64,000 bases of DNA, taken from Halopseudomonas nanhaiensis. Its GTDB lineage: Bacteria > Pseudomonadota > Gammaproteobacteria > Pseudomonadales > Pseudomonadaceae. Both the position numbers and the translations under genes were made by a program. Location of the stretch: contig NZ_CP073751.1 in assembly GCF_020025155.1 (NCBI RefSeq), positions 2,294,001-2,358,000 on the forward strand. The letters run 5' to 3'. Below the pieces are notes generated by a model. The model was not told the DNA's origin and did not search any database. It saw only the letters and a program-made list of their open reading frames with translations. This document shows positions 39,157 through 46,196 of this stretch, piece by piece (the stretch's first letter is position 1; each line of letters opens with the position of its first letter).

Positions 39157-40950
39157 ATGCCTATGCTCACAACCTGTCGCCACCTTTCGCTCCGTTCGCT
39201 GCTGCGTCTGCTGCTCGTCATGACATGCCTCACCAGCCTTCCCCTGGCGGCGCAAACCCCCGGCGAGACAGATCCTGCTGAACAGGAGGCAGCCGACGCG
39301 CCAGAGGTGCCGGCCGACCCGCTCGGGCGCACCACACCGCGCGGCGCCTTCAGCGGTTATATCCATGCGATGGCCGAAGACAGCTATGACGAGGCCGCCG
39401 AATACCTGGATCTGACCGGCCTGCCGCGGCGAATTGCGCGTCAGGGCGGAGCAGAAATCGCCCGCCGTCTGCGCATTGCCCTGGACCAGGGGGGCGACGT
39501 CCAGCCCTCGGTGGCCCTGAGCGAACAGCCGGAGGGCAAGTTGAACGATGGCCTGGCGCCGCACATGGAGCGCATCGGGTCGGTGGCGCTGGCCGGTGAA
39601 ACGGTGCCGCTGTATCTCGAGCGTACGCAGGAGACGGACGAGCCATTATGGCGGATCTCCTCGGAGACCCTGAAATACCTCCCTGAGACGCTCGACGAAG
39701 ACATGCACACGACGGTGGACCAGTTGCTGCCCAGCGTGCTGATCAAGCGCAAATGGCAGGGTGTACCGATCGGGCACTGGCTGGCCATGGTAACGCTGGC
39801 CGTTGCGGCCTACATGCTGAGCCGGCTCATCGTGGCGGCTGTGACCGGCGCGGCGCGGCGTATTCTGAAACGCCGCTTTCCCGATTATCCCGAGGGTCTG
39901 GTGCAGGCGTTTGCCTTGCCAGTTCAGGTCTATCTGGCGGTGATGATCTTCGTTGCGTCGGCGCAGCGCGCTGGCATCTCGATCATCGTGCGTCAGTATT
40001 TCAGCCAGGTCACGGTACTGGTTGCCTGGTTTGCCATCCTGTTGCTTGCCTGGCGGCTGGTCGATGTGATCGCCAGCGCCCTGCAGTCGCGCATGACCCG
40101 CCGAGCGAACATGGGCGCCCTGTCGGCGATCATGTTCTTTCGACGCAGTCTCAAGGTGCTGCTGGTCGCACTGGGGACCATCAGTGTACTGGACATCATC
40201 GGCTTCGACGTGACCACCGGCCTGGCGGCGCTGGGTATCGGCGGTATTGCAATCGCGCTGGGCGCACAGAAAACGGTGGAGAATCTGGTCGGTGGCCTGA
40301 GCCTGATCTTCGACCAACCCGTGCGCGTTGGCGACTTCTGCAAGGTGGGTGACATCGTCGGAACCATCGAGCAGATCGGCATGCGTTCGACCCGCATCCG
40401 CACGCTGGATCGCACCATGGTGGTGATTCCCAACGGCGACCTGTCGGCGCGCGTCATCGAAAACTATGCCCACCGTGATCGGTTCTGGTTCCACCCGGCG
40501 CTGGGCCTGAGGTACGAAACCACCCCCGACCAGATCCGCTACCTGTTGGTGGAGATTCGCTCGATGCTGTACGCCCACCCCCGGGTCGACCCCGATCCCG
40601 CCCGGGTACGCTTTACCGGGTTCGGCTCAATCTCGGTAAATCTCGAGATCTTTGCCTACGTATTGGCGAGCAACTACGACGACTTTCTTGAAGTGCAGGA
40701 GGATCTGTATCTGCGCATCGCCGACATCGTCAAGGAAAGCGGCACCGGCTTCGCCTTTCCGTCTCAGACCGTCTATCTCGCCTCGGACTCGGGGCCGTCC
40801 GAAGACGTCGTGCGTGCGGCCGAAGACAAGGTCCAGCAGTGGCGGGAGGCTGGAGATATGCCTCTTCCGCGCTTCGAGCCGGAGCGGGTCAGCGAACTGC
40901 AGGGCAGCATCGTCTACCCCCCGCCGGGTTCGAGCAGTCTGCGCAATTGA
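39157..40950 (+). CDS. MscS-family mechanosensitive channel with periplasmic N-domain
   Basis: 597-residue inner-membrane channel. Signal peptide (LLRLLLVMTCLTSLPLAAQ), a periplasmic domain (about 30-200), several TM helices, then the MscS core: pore helix LAALGIGGIAIALGAQKTVE, beta domain DQPVRVGDFCKVGDIVGTIE and STRIRTLDRTMVVIPNGDLS. Gates under membrane tension to relieve osmotic shock (family knowledge). Larger than E. coli MscS (286 aa), comparable with YbiO/YnaI-like members. Confidence 0.92.
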   Translation: MPMLTTCRHLSLRSLLRLLLVMTCLTSLPLAAQTPGETDPAEQEAADAPEVPADPLGRTTPRGAFSGYIHAMAEDSYDEAAEYLDLTGLPRRIARQGGAEIARRLRIALDQGGDVQPSVALSEQPEGKLNDGLAPHMERIGSVALAGETVPLYLERTQETDEPLWRISSETLKYLPETLDEDMHTTVDQLLPSVLIKRKWQGVPIGHWLAMVTLAVAAYMLSRLIVAAVTGAARRILKRRFPDYPEGLVQAFALPVQVYLAVMIFVASAQRAGISIIVRQYFSQVTVLVAWFAILLLAWRLVDVIASALQSRMTRRANMGALSAIMFFRRSLKVLLVALGTISVLDIIGFDVTTGLAALGIGGIAIALGAQKTVENLVGGLSLIFDQPVRVGDFCKVGDIVGTIEQIGMRSTRIRTLDRTMVVIPNGDLSARVIENYAHRDRFWFHPALGLRYETTPDQIRYLLVEIRSMLYAHPRVDPDPARVRFTGFGSISVNLEIFAYVLASNYDDFLEVQEDLYLRIADIVKESGTGFAFPSQTVYLASDSGPSEDVVRAAEDKVQQWREAGDMPLPRFEPERVSELQGSIVYPPPGSSSLRN

Positions 40951-40959
40951 CACATCGGA

Positions 40960-41430
40960 TTAGACGCTCAGCCCCGCGCCAGACAGGATAAGTACTGCGC
41001 CGGCCCTGCCAATCAGGCGGCGGGAACGCCGGGTCAGCCTGCCCATCAGGTGGTGCGCCTCGGCAGCCGAAACACGCTGCCGGCCGTAACCGCCACGGCT
41101 CATCCAGAACCAGCCGGCGGACGGCCGCGAGCGCGCTGTTGCGACGGTCGGCACGGCGTTGATCGCCGTCACGACATACAACGCGGCATGCATGTCCGCC
41201 AATCGACCTCCGGTGACGCCGGGTAGCCTGCGCGCTGCCCAGGCGCCATGCCAACGATTGATGGCCGCGGCGGGAACGGACTGGCCAGAAATACGCCATG
41301 TCACGCGGTATGGAGCCTGGGCATCGGGCCGCCAGGTCTGCGCGCAGGCGCCGGCGGCGCTCCACTCCAATCGCAGCTCATTGGTGGTAGAGCCTGGTGA
41401 TGAGTCCTGTGCGGTAGTGACGTCGTTCAT
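40960..41430 (-). CDS. Hypothetical protein divergent from two-component system
   Basis: 156 residues, not recognised. ATG 41430 has AGGAG at suitable spacing, and a TTAA-N7-TTAA promoter box of the adjacent regulator lies 66-80 bp upstream, which argues that the gene is real. The N-terminal part looks globular (LRLEWSAAGACAQTWRPDAQ), the C-terminus is Arg-rich with one short hydrophobic stretch (RLIGRAGAVLILSGAGLSV). Codon usage matches neighbours. Ends 9 bp from the convergent MscS stop. Probably part of the regulon of the two-component system (inference). Confidence 0.6.
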   Translation of the reverse strand: MNDVTTAQDSSPGSTTNELRLEWSAAGACAQTWRPDAQAPYRVTWRISGQSVPAAAINRWHGAWAARRLPGVTGGRLADMHAALYVVTAINAVPTVATARSRPSAGWFWMSRGGYGRQRVSAAEAHHLMGRLTRRSRRLIGRAGAVLILSGAGLSV

Positions 41431-41477
41431 GTGAAAAATCTCCTGTACGCGGACCGCTGACGGGCCCCGATGCCTGC

Positions 41478-41510
41478 ACAATGGGGGTAGCACCGTTAAT
41501 GAGCGGTTAA
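41478..41510 (-). promoter_or_regulatory. TTAA-N7-TTAA box and -10 of the divergent hypothetical gene
   Basis: Read on the minus strand: TTAACC at 41510-41505 and TTAACG at 41499-41494, 11 bp apart, then -10-like CATTGT (41483-41478) 10 nt after the second half-site. This is the class-II geometry of PhoB/PmrA-type regulators, where the box replaces the -35. It shares 19 of 21 bases with the box at 43644-43664. Confidence 0.6.
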
Positions 41511-41554
41511 GCCGAAGCTTCGTTTTTTGTTCGCCCCGCGGTTGCAGAACCAGG

Positions 41555-41587
41555 TTAACCACGCCTTAACCGTGAACGATTTACCCT
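41555..41587 (+). promoter_or_regulatory. TTAA-N7-TTAA box upstream of response-regulator gene
   Basis: TTAACC (41555-41560) and TTAACC (41566-41571), 11 bp apart, with a weak -10-like TACCCT (41582-41587) at the same offset as in the other two boxes. Suggests autoregulation of the two-component operon. Confidence 0.5.
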
Positions 41588-41681
41588 GCCGCGCTTGATC
41601 GCCGGCACAACGCTGCCGATGATGGGCGGACGCGCAGGACCGGATGCCCCGGCCGTGCATGAACAACGAGGCGGTGAAGGC

Positions 41682-42356
41682 ATGCTGGACATTTTGCTGG
41701 TTGAGGATGATCGCGATCTCGCGGCAACCGTCATGGAGTATCTCGAACTGGAAGGATTTCGCTGCGACCACGCCGACAACGGCGTTACCGCGTTGAAATT
41801 TGGTCAGGACAATGACTACGACGCCATGCTGCTCGACCTGAACCTGCCCCGCCTCGACGGGCTCAGCGTGTGTCAGCAGCTGCGCGCGGACGGTAACGAT
41901 GTGCCCATATTGATGCTCACTGCACGCGATCAGCTGAAGGACAAACTCGAAGGGTTTCGCGCCGGTACCGACGACTTTCTGGTCAAGCCTTTCGAACTGC
42001 AGGAACTGGTGGTGCGTCTCCTCGCCCTGACCCGCCGCCGCAGCGGCCAGGTGAAGATGCTGCAGTGTGCAGACCTGCGAATGGACCTCACTGCCCATGA
42101 AGTAACCCGCGCCGGTGTCACACTCAAGGTATCACCGATTGGCTGGAAGCTTCTCGAGGCGCTGCTGCGTGCATCACCTTCGGCGCTGCCCAGGCAGAAA
42201 CTCGAGCAGGCCGTCTGGGGCGAGGATGCACCCGACAGCAACGCGTTGAAGGTGCACATGCACCATCTGCGCAAATCGCTCGACGGCAATGCCGACCAGC
42301 CACTGCTGCACACCGTTGCAGGTTACGGCTTCGTCATACGGGAGCCGGCGCCATGA
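41682..42356 (+). CDS. OmpR-family response regulator (ColR/PmrA-like)
   Basis: 224-residue DNA-binding response regulator: REC domain (VEDD, phospho-Asp52 in MLLDLNLPRLDG, Lys in LVKPFELQEL) and a C-terminal winged helix (SPIGWKLLEALLRASPSALP, QAVWGEDAPDSNALKVHMHH, HTVAGYGFVIRE). The effector domain closely resembles ColR. ATG 41682 follows GAGGCGGTGAAGGC. Its stop overlaps the kinase start (ATGA). It probably binds the TTAA boxes at 41.49, 41.56 and 43.65 kb. Confidence 0.93.
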   Translation: MLDILLVEDDRDLAATVMEYLELEGFRCDHADNGVTALKFGQDNDYDAMLLDLNLPRLDGLSVCQQLRADGNDVPILMLTARDQLKDKLEGFRAGTDDFLVKPFELQELVVRLLALTRRRSGQVKMLQCADLRMDLTAHEVTRAGVTLKVSPIGWKLLEALLRASPSALPRQKLEQAVWGEDAPDSNALKVHMHHLRKSLDGNADQPLLHTVAGYGFVIREPAP

Positions 42357-43675
42357 TGCGCCTGCTCGGGCTGAAGGGCCTGGTGCTGATCACCCTGCTG
42401 ACGCTCGGTCTGGCACTGGTCGCGGGGTACACCTTCATCTCTGCGCGCTCCTACGTCAGCGGCATGGACAACATCATGGCTGGTCAGCTGGGCCGCGCGG
42501 CGATGCAGAGCGTAGCGTATCAGCTCGGCGTGCCCGGCCCACGCGAGGAATACGTGGTCACCCGGACCTGGGCGCAGCAGCCAGCAGTGATCCGGGAAGC
42601 CTTTGGCGACGAGCCCTCCGACATGGGCAAGCTGTACAAGGCCCACGTCGGTGGGGATGAACAGTTTGGCCGGCTGTATTTCGCGGTCAGGCAAGCTACG
42701 CCAGCGGGTGAGCGCTTTGTCACCCAGCAGCTGCTTTCTCCGCCCCGCATGGCCGGTATTCTGTCCCCGGCACAGGGTCGGCTGGTCAATCTGGCGCTCA
42801 TTGGTCTGGGGAGTGCCCTGGTCGTAGGCCTGGTCGTGATTCTGTTGTGGAGGAGGATTTCCACACCCATTGCAGCGCTGGGAAGCTGGGCCGCAGGCCT
42901 CAACGAGCGCAACCTCAACGAGCCCGTGCCGGACTTCGTCTACCCCGAGCTGAACCGGTTCGCCGAGTTGATGCGCAACAGCCTGGACACCGCGCAGCAG
43001 GGGCTGCAGCGCGAGCAGGCGTTCCTCAGCCACACCAGCCACGAGCTGCGAACGCCCATCAGCGTAGTACGCAACAATGTGGAGCTCCTGCGGAAGATCC
43101 AGAGCTCATCAGCTCACGCACCGGATCCGCGGGAAACGGAAATCGTCAATCGTATTGATCGTGCCAGCCTGACCATGAAGAACGTGACCGAGACGCTGCT
43201 GTGGTTGGGCCGGGATGACCGCGCTACGCACCCTTCCAGCGACATTCGTCTCGATCAGCTGATCGCCGAGCTGGTCGACGGCTTGCGCTATCTGCTCTCA
43301 ACCGGGGTGCAGTTGAGCCTCGATCTGTCCGCATCCCAACAGTATCTGCCCGAATCGCCGACCCGCATTGTGCTCGGCAATCTGATCCGCAATGCGTTCC
43401 AGCATACTCGGGAGGGTACGGTGGAAATATTTCAGCGCGGCGGCTTCGTGCGGATCGTCAACACGCCGCGTGATGCAGGAGAAACATCCGCCGATACCGG
43501 TTTCGGGCTAGGCCTGAAACTTACCGAGCGCTTTACCGAGCGGCTCGGCTGGGACTACTTGAATGAGCCTGCTGGTGCTGGACGCCGCGTGGAGGTCACC
43601 TTGATCGAGATGCCGGCGCCGGCAGAGCCCGTCGCCGAGGATGTTAACCACTCGTTAACGGTGCATCGGCGATAG
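42353..43675 (+). CDS. Sensor histidine kinase partner of the OmpR-type regulator
   Basis: 440-residue inner-membrane kinase: TM1 (about 7-28), periplasmic sensor (about 30-140, no known fold recognised), TM2 (about 148-168), HAMP-like linker (ISTPIAALGSWAAGLNERNL), HisKA with His230 (FLSHTSHELRTPISVVRNNV), and HATPase_c (VLGNLIRNAFQHTREGTVEI, TGFGLGLKLTERF). The N box is normal; DxGxG is replaced by a short NTPRDAG segment, as in several ColS-like kinases. Its last codons contain the TTAA box serving the following small gene. Confidence 0.92.
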   Translation: MMRLLGLKGLVLITLLTLGLALVAGYTFISARSYVSGMDNIMAGQLGRAAMQSVAYQLGVPGPREEYVVTRTWAQQPAVIREAFGDEPSDMGKLYKAHVGGDEQFGRLYFAVRQATPAGERFVTQQLLSPPRMAGILSPAQGRLVNLALIGLGSALVVGLVVILLWRRISTPIAALGSWAAGLNERNLNEPVPDFVYPELNRFAELMRNSLDTAQQGLQREQAFLSHTSHELRTPISVVRNNVELLRKIQSSSAHAPDPRETEIVNRIDRASLTMKNVTETLLWLGRDDRATHPSSDIRLDQLIAELVDGLRYLLSTGVQLSLDLSASQQYLPESPTRIVLGNLIRNAFQHTREGTVEIFQRGGFVRIVNTPRDAGETSADTGFGLGLKLTERFTERLGWDYLNEPAGAGRRVEVTLIEMPAPAEPVAEDVNHSLTVHRR

Positions 43676-43676
43676 T
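43644..43676 (+). promoter_or_regulatory. TTAA-N7-TTAA box and -10 before the 45-codon gene
   Basis: TTAACC (43644-43649), 11 bp to TTAACG (43655-43660), GTGC, then -10-like GATAGT (43671-43676). It overlaps the end of the kinase gene. Predicted transcripts start near 43683, giving a ~36-nt leader to the ATG at 43719. Nearly identical to the box at 41478-41510. Confidence 0.6.
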
Positions 43677-43718
43677 GGGCACAAGCGGGCAGGACCCGCA
43701 CCTTTTCAGGAGATTCCC

Positions 43719-43856
43719 ATGATCGATGCACAGACCACAGAACATGCTTCCAGACAACGTATCCGCTGCCGCTGGCTGCGCCGCGGCGCAATCTGCAAGC
43801 GCTCGGAGCCGACCGGCAAACTCGAGATGAACCAGGATTCCCCACGGCGCGGCTGA
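43719..43856 (+). CDS. Small Arg-rich protein (45 aa) under TTAA-box promoter
   Basis: Below usual gene-calling size. ATG 43719 has a textbook SD (AGGAG 43708-43712, 6-nt gap) and stop TGA 43854-43856. The 45-residue product starts MIDAQTTEHASRQR, has a basic middle with two Cys and two adjacent Leu/Arg pairs (RIRCRWLRRGAICKR) and ends in DSPRRG. No signal peptide or membrane helix; not recognised. It could be a regulator, a membrane-surface-binding peptide, or a leader for the downstream spermidine-synthase-like gene (67-bp gap). Confidence 0.55.
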   Translation: MIDAQTTEHASRQRIRCRWLRRGAICKRSEPTGKLEMNQDSPRRG

Positions 43857-43923
43857 ATCGTCGGCGTGGCCTGACGCTTCGATTCTCGGCATACTCTGCG
43901 GCCCCTCCCCGAACGGCTCGCCA

Positions 43924-44622
43924 ATGAAACGCTTCGTCCTGCTCGATACCGCTCCGATTCCCAACGACGGCGGAGCGCTCTGCCTGTTCGAGTATGGCGA
44001 GGACTTCGTCGTCAAGTTGCAGAGCGGCAAGGGCGGCCAGCTGATGAATACGCGCATGCATGGTTCCGAAGATGCGCTGGCGGAGATCCCCTGTAAACGC
44101 ATTGCCTCGCGCCAGAACGTTCGGGTGCTGATCGGCGGACTGGGGATGGGCTTTACGCTGGCAGCCGCGCTCAAGCAGCTGCGTGACGACGCAACGGTCA
44201 GCGTTGCGGAACTGGTCCCCGGCGTCATCGAATGGAACCGCGGCGCGTTGGGCGAGCGCGCCGGTTTACCGCTGAACGACAACCGCACCAAGCTTATCAA
44301 CGATGATGTGGTCAATGTGCTCAAGGCATCTGCGACCAGCTTCGATGCGATCATGCTCGATATTGACAATGGCCCCGAGGGGCTGACCCATCAGCACAAC
44401 ACCTGGCTATATTCGGCGGGCGGTCTCGCTGCGTGTTCACGGGCCCTTCGCCCGGGCGGATTGCTGGCAGTATGGTCAGCCAGCATGGATCGCCAGTTCT
44501 CCACCCGCCTCGTCCAGGCCGGTTTCAGCACCGAGCAGGTCCAGGTGTATGCGCACGGCAATCGTGGAGCCAGGCATACGATCTGGATCGGAACGAAAAA
44601 GTCCTCCTCCGGACCCGGCTGA
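43924..44622 (+). CDS. Spermidine synthase-like methyltransferase-fold protein
   Basis: 232 residues of the spermine/spermidine synthase superfamily (Rossmann fold). Motifs: VRVLIGGLGMGFTLAAALKQ (glycine loop), VAELVPGVIEWNR, and DAIMLDIDNGPEGLTHQHN. It lacks the N-terminal beta-domain of true SpeE, so the acceptor and even polyamine activity are unproven. Follows the 45-codon gene by 67 bp. In P. aeruginosa, pmrAB lies with spermidine-synthesis-like genes (PA4773-PA4774), a parallel to this arrangement. Confidence 0.85.
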   Translation: MKRFVLLDTAPIPNDGGALCLFEYGEDFVVKLQSGKGGQLMNTRMHGSEDALAEIPCKRIASRQNVRVLIGGLGMGFTLAAALKQLRDDATVSVAELVPGVIEWNRGALGERAGLPLNDNRTKLINDDVVNVLKASATSFDAIMLDIDNGPEGLTHQHNTWLYSAGGLAACSRALRPGGLLAVWSASMDRQFSTRLVQAGFSTEQVQVYAHGNRGARHTIWIGTKKSSSGPG

Positions 44623-44658
44623 GCGCTACACTCAAGCCGTACAGACGAGGAGTCGATG

Positions 44659-44997
44659 ATGTCGTCCCATGGTGATCGCCGAAACCGCGAAGCGGGCTAT
44701 CGTGAAAAGGCGCTGAAGATGTATCCCTGGGTGTGCGGTCGCTGCGCACGGGAGTTTACCGGCAAGCGCGTCAGCGAGCTGACCGTGCACCACCGCGACC
44801 ATAATCATGACAACAACCCCGAAGACGGCTCGAACTGGGAGCTGCTATGTCTGTTCTGCCACGATAACGAACACGCCCGTTACACCGATCAGCAGTATTT
44901 CAGCGAGTCGTCGACCGCCTCCCCGCAAACGAGGCCGGCCACACATAAGGCTTTCGAAGGGCTGGGTGCATTGCTGCGCAAGCCCGACGGCGACTGA
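44659..44997 (+). CDS. yajD: YajD-family HNH nuclease
   Basis: 112-residue small HNH endonuclease-like protein. Two CxxC zinc knuckles (CGRC; CLFC) flank the catalytic core LTVHHRDHNHDNNPEDGSNW with the family's His-rich HNH motif. Length matches YajD (about 115). ATG 44659 is preferred over 44656 because AGGAG (44648-44652) is 6 nt away. Substrate not known. Starts 36 bp after the synthase-like gene. Confidence 0.92.
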   Translation: MSSHGDRRNREAGYREKALKMYPWVCGRCAREFTGKRVSELTVHHRDHNHDNNPEDGSNWELLCLFCHDNEHARYTDQQYFSESSTASPQTRPATHKAFEGLGALLRKPDGD

Positions 44998-45006
44998 CCG
45001 CTTCAG

Positions 45007-45750
45007 TCATTTTTCATGAGCTGATCCGACCAGGCGGTCGATGAGTTGGCGCATGTTCACCCAGTGCGTGCCCTCCCAGAAGATTCGCTCACAGGCATCA
45101 CAGACGAAGAAGGCATCGTGCCGCGCAATCACCCGCTCCGGCAGACGATCGAGCACGTCACGTTTGTCTACCCGCCGAAATGTCACGTTGCAACCCAGGC
45201 AACGACTTAGGGGCCGCATGCGTCCTCGCAGGTCGAAACGCCGATGCACTTCAACCAGCTGTTCACGAGGTTCGATGGCGTCGACGTGACACCCAAGCCG
45301 GACCACACGCCGTTTTAGCAGCTCACGGTCCCGCGTAAGCACGATCCGATGCTCGCGACAGGCAAGCGCTGCGAGCTCGGCGTCGTCGTAACAGTTGTCG
45401 TAGAGGGTGTCGAACCCGGTCATTCGCAGCAAGCGCGCTAGCGCGCCCAGGTGCGAGTCGGCAACGAACCGCGGCGTACCGGCATAAGGATCGTTGGAGT
45501 TCGGTGCAAGGCATGCCGGGCCCCACGGAAACACGTCGATTCGGTCTCCGTCGCCGATCGCTGCGTCAAGCGTGCTTGCCGCCCCGTTTACAACGACCAA
45601 CCCCACCTCGGTGTGCGGCACGCCGAGCGCCTCGACCATGTGCTTCACGCTCGCATGCCGAGCGCAGCGCCGGCTGAACGCATGCGCCCTGTGCTCCATT
45701 GCGAGGAAGCGATTAAGCCTGGCGTTGAAGCAGAAAATCGCGGTGGTCAT
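45007..45750 (-). CDS. Mut7-C RNAse domain protein with ubiquitin-like N-domain
   Basis: 247 residues. N-terminal beta-grasp (Mut7-C ubiquitin) domain (about 1-85, FCFNARLNRFL, VVVNGAASTLDAAIGDGDRI, VFPWG) and a Mut7-C PIN-like nuclease domain (RFVADSHLGALARLLRMTGF with DTLYDNCYDDAELA; TRDRELLKRR) ending in a zinc ribbon (SRCLGCN, CDACERIFWEGTHW). Predicted RNA cleavage is family inference. Converges with yajD with a 9-bp gap. Confidence 0.92.
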   Translation of the reverse strand: MTTAIFCFNARLNRFLAMEHRAHAFSRRCARHASVKHMVEALGVPHTEVGLVVVNGAASTLDAAIGDGDRIDVFPWGPACLAPNSNDPYAGTPRFVADSHLGALARLLRMTGFDTLYDNCYDDAELAALACREHRIVLTRDRELLKRRVVRLGCHVDAIEPREQLVEVHRRFDLRGRMRPLSRCLGCNVTFRRVDKRDVLDRLPERVIARHDAFFVCDACERIFWEGTHWVNMRQLIDRLVGSAHEK

Positions 45751-45939
45751 GGCACCACTATGGCAGGAATGGCGAGCTTGTGCGGTGCTGTCCGACAGGC
45801 GCGCCGTCAGTCGAGTCCACTAACGGCTGACAATGCGTAGAAAGTTAAGAAAACATGAAACAATTATATGAAAGTGGACAACCACATTGACCACATAGTC
45901 AACGAAATGACGTTTTGAGAAGTGTAACTTGAAAGTGCC

Positions 45940-45975
45940 AACTTATTGACCGATAAGTTTAAACTAAAGAATAGT
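45940..45975 (+). promoter_or_regulatory. Candidate promoter with overlapping palindrome for GH5 gene
   Basis: -35 TTGACC (45946-45951), 18-bp spacer, -10-like AATAGT (45970-45975). A perfect inverted repeat AACTTAT-N6-ATAAGTT (45940-45946, 45953-45959) overlaps the -35, a position suited to a repressor. This would give a ~215-nt 5' leader. Confidence 0.4.
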
Positions 45976-46094
45976 GGCCATAAAGTATCATTTGAATATC
46001 AAAGGCTATATAAACTCAAACCGCTCGTCGCCAATATCGGCAGCGACCTCAAAAACATTACGTAGTTCCCTTTTTTTTAATTTTTTTTTAAATA

Positions 46095-46192
46095 AGATCG
46101 CACCTGCCCACTTCACATCAACGTAACACAGGAGCGTTTTGGCAGGAGTTCGTTAGTACCTGCCCCGCTGCGATCTACATAAAAAAGGATCT
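46095..46192 (+). promoter_or_regulatory. Leader with competing stems before the GH5 start
   Basis: AGATCGCA (46095-46102) pairs with TGCGATCT (46169-46176). Inside, GGCAGG (46141-46146) can pair with CCTGCC at 46103-46108 or with CCTGCC at 46159-46164. GATCTAC occurs twice (46172-46178, 46188-46194); the second copy overlaps the AAGGA SD, so AGATC could also mask the ribosome site. A riboregulatory switch is inferred. Confidence 0.4.
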
Positions 46193-46196
46193 ACTC

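Larger units (their letters stand above)
45751..46196. other. AT-rich intergenic region upstream of GH5 gene
   Basis: 446 bp with no supportable gene. From about 45840 to 46100 the composition becomes strongly AT-rich, unlike the rest of the window, with long T-runs at 46071-46089. It holds a palindrome and promoter (45940-45975) and a structured leader (46095-46192). The sharp compositional shift suggests foreign DNA or a silenced (MvaT/H-NS-type) control region. Confidence 0.6.

Noticed and set aside
40889-41365. Alternative minus-strand frame overlapping the divergent hypothetical gene
   Set aside because: Overlaps the MscS stop, is extremely Arg/Cys/Pro-rich, and lacks the SD and box-spaced start that support the 40960-41430 frame.
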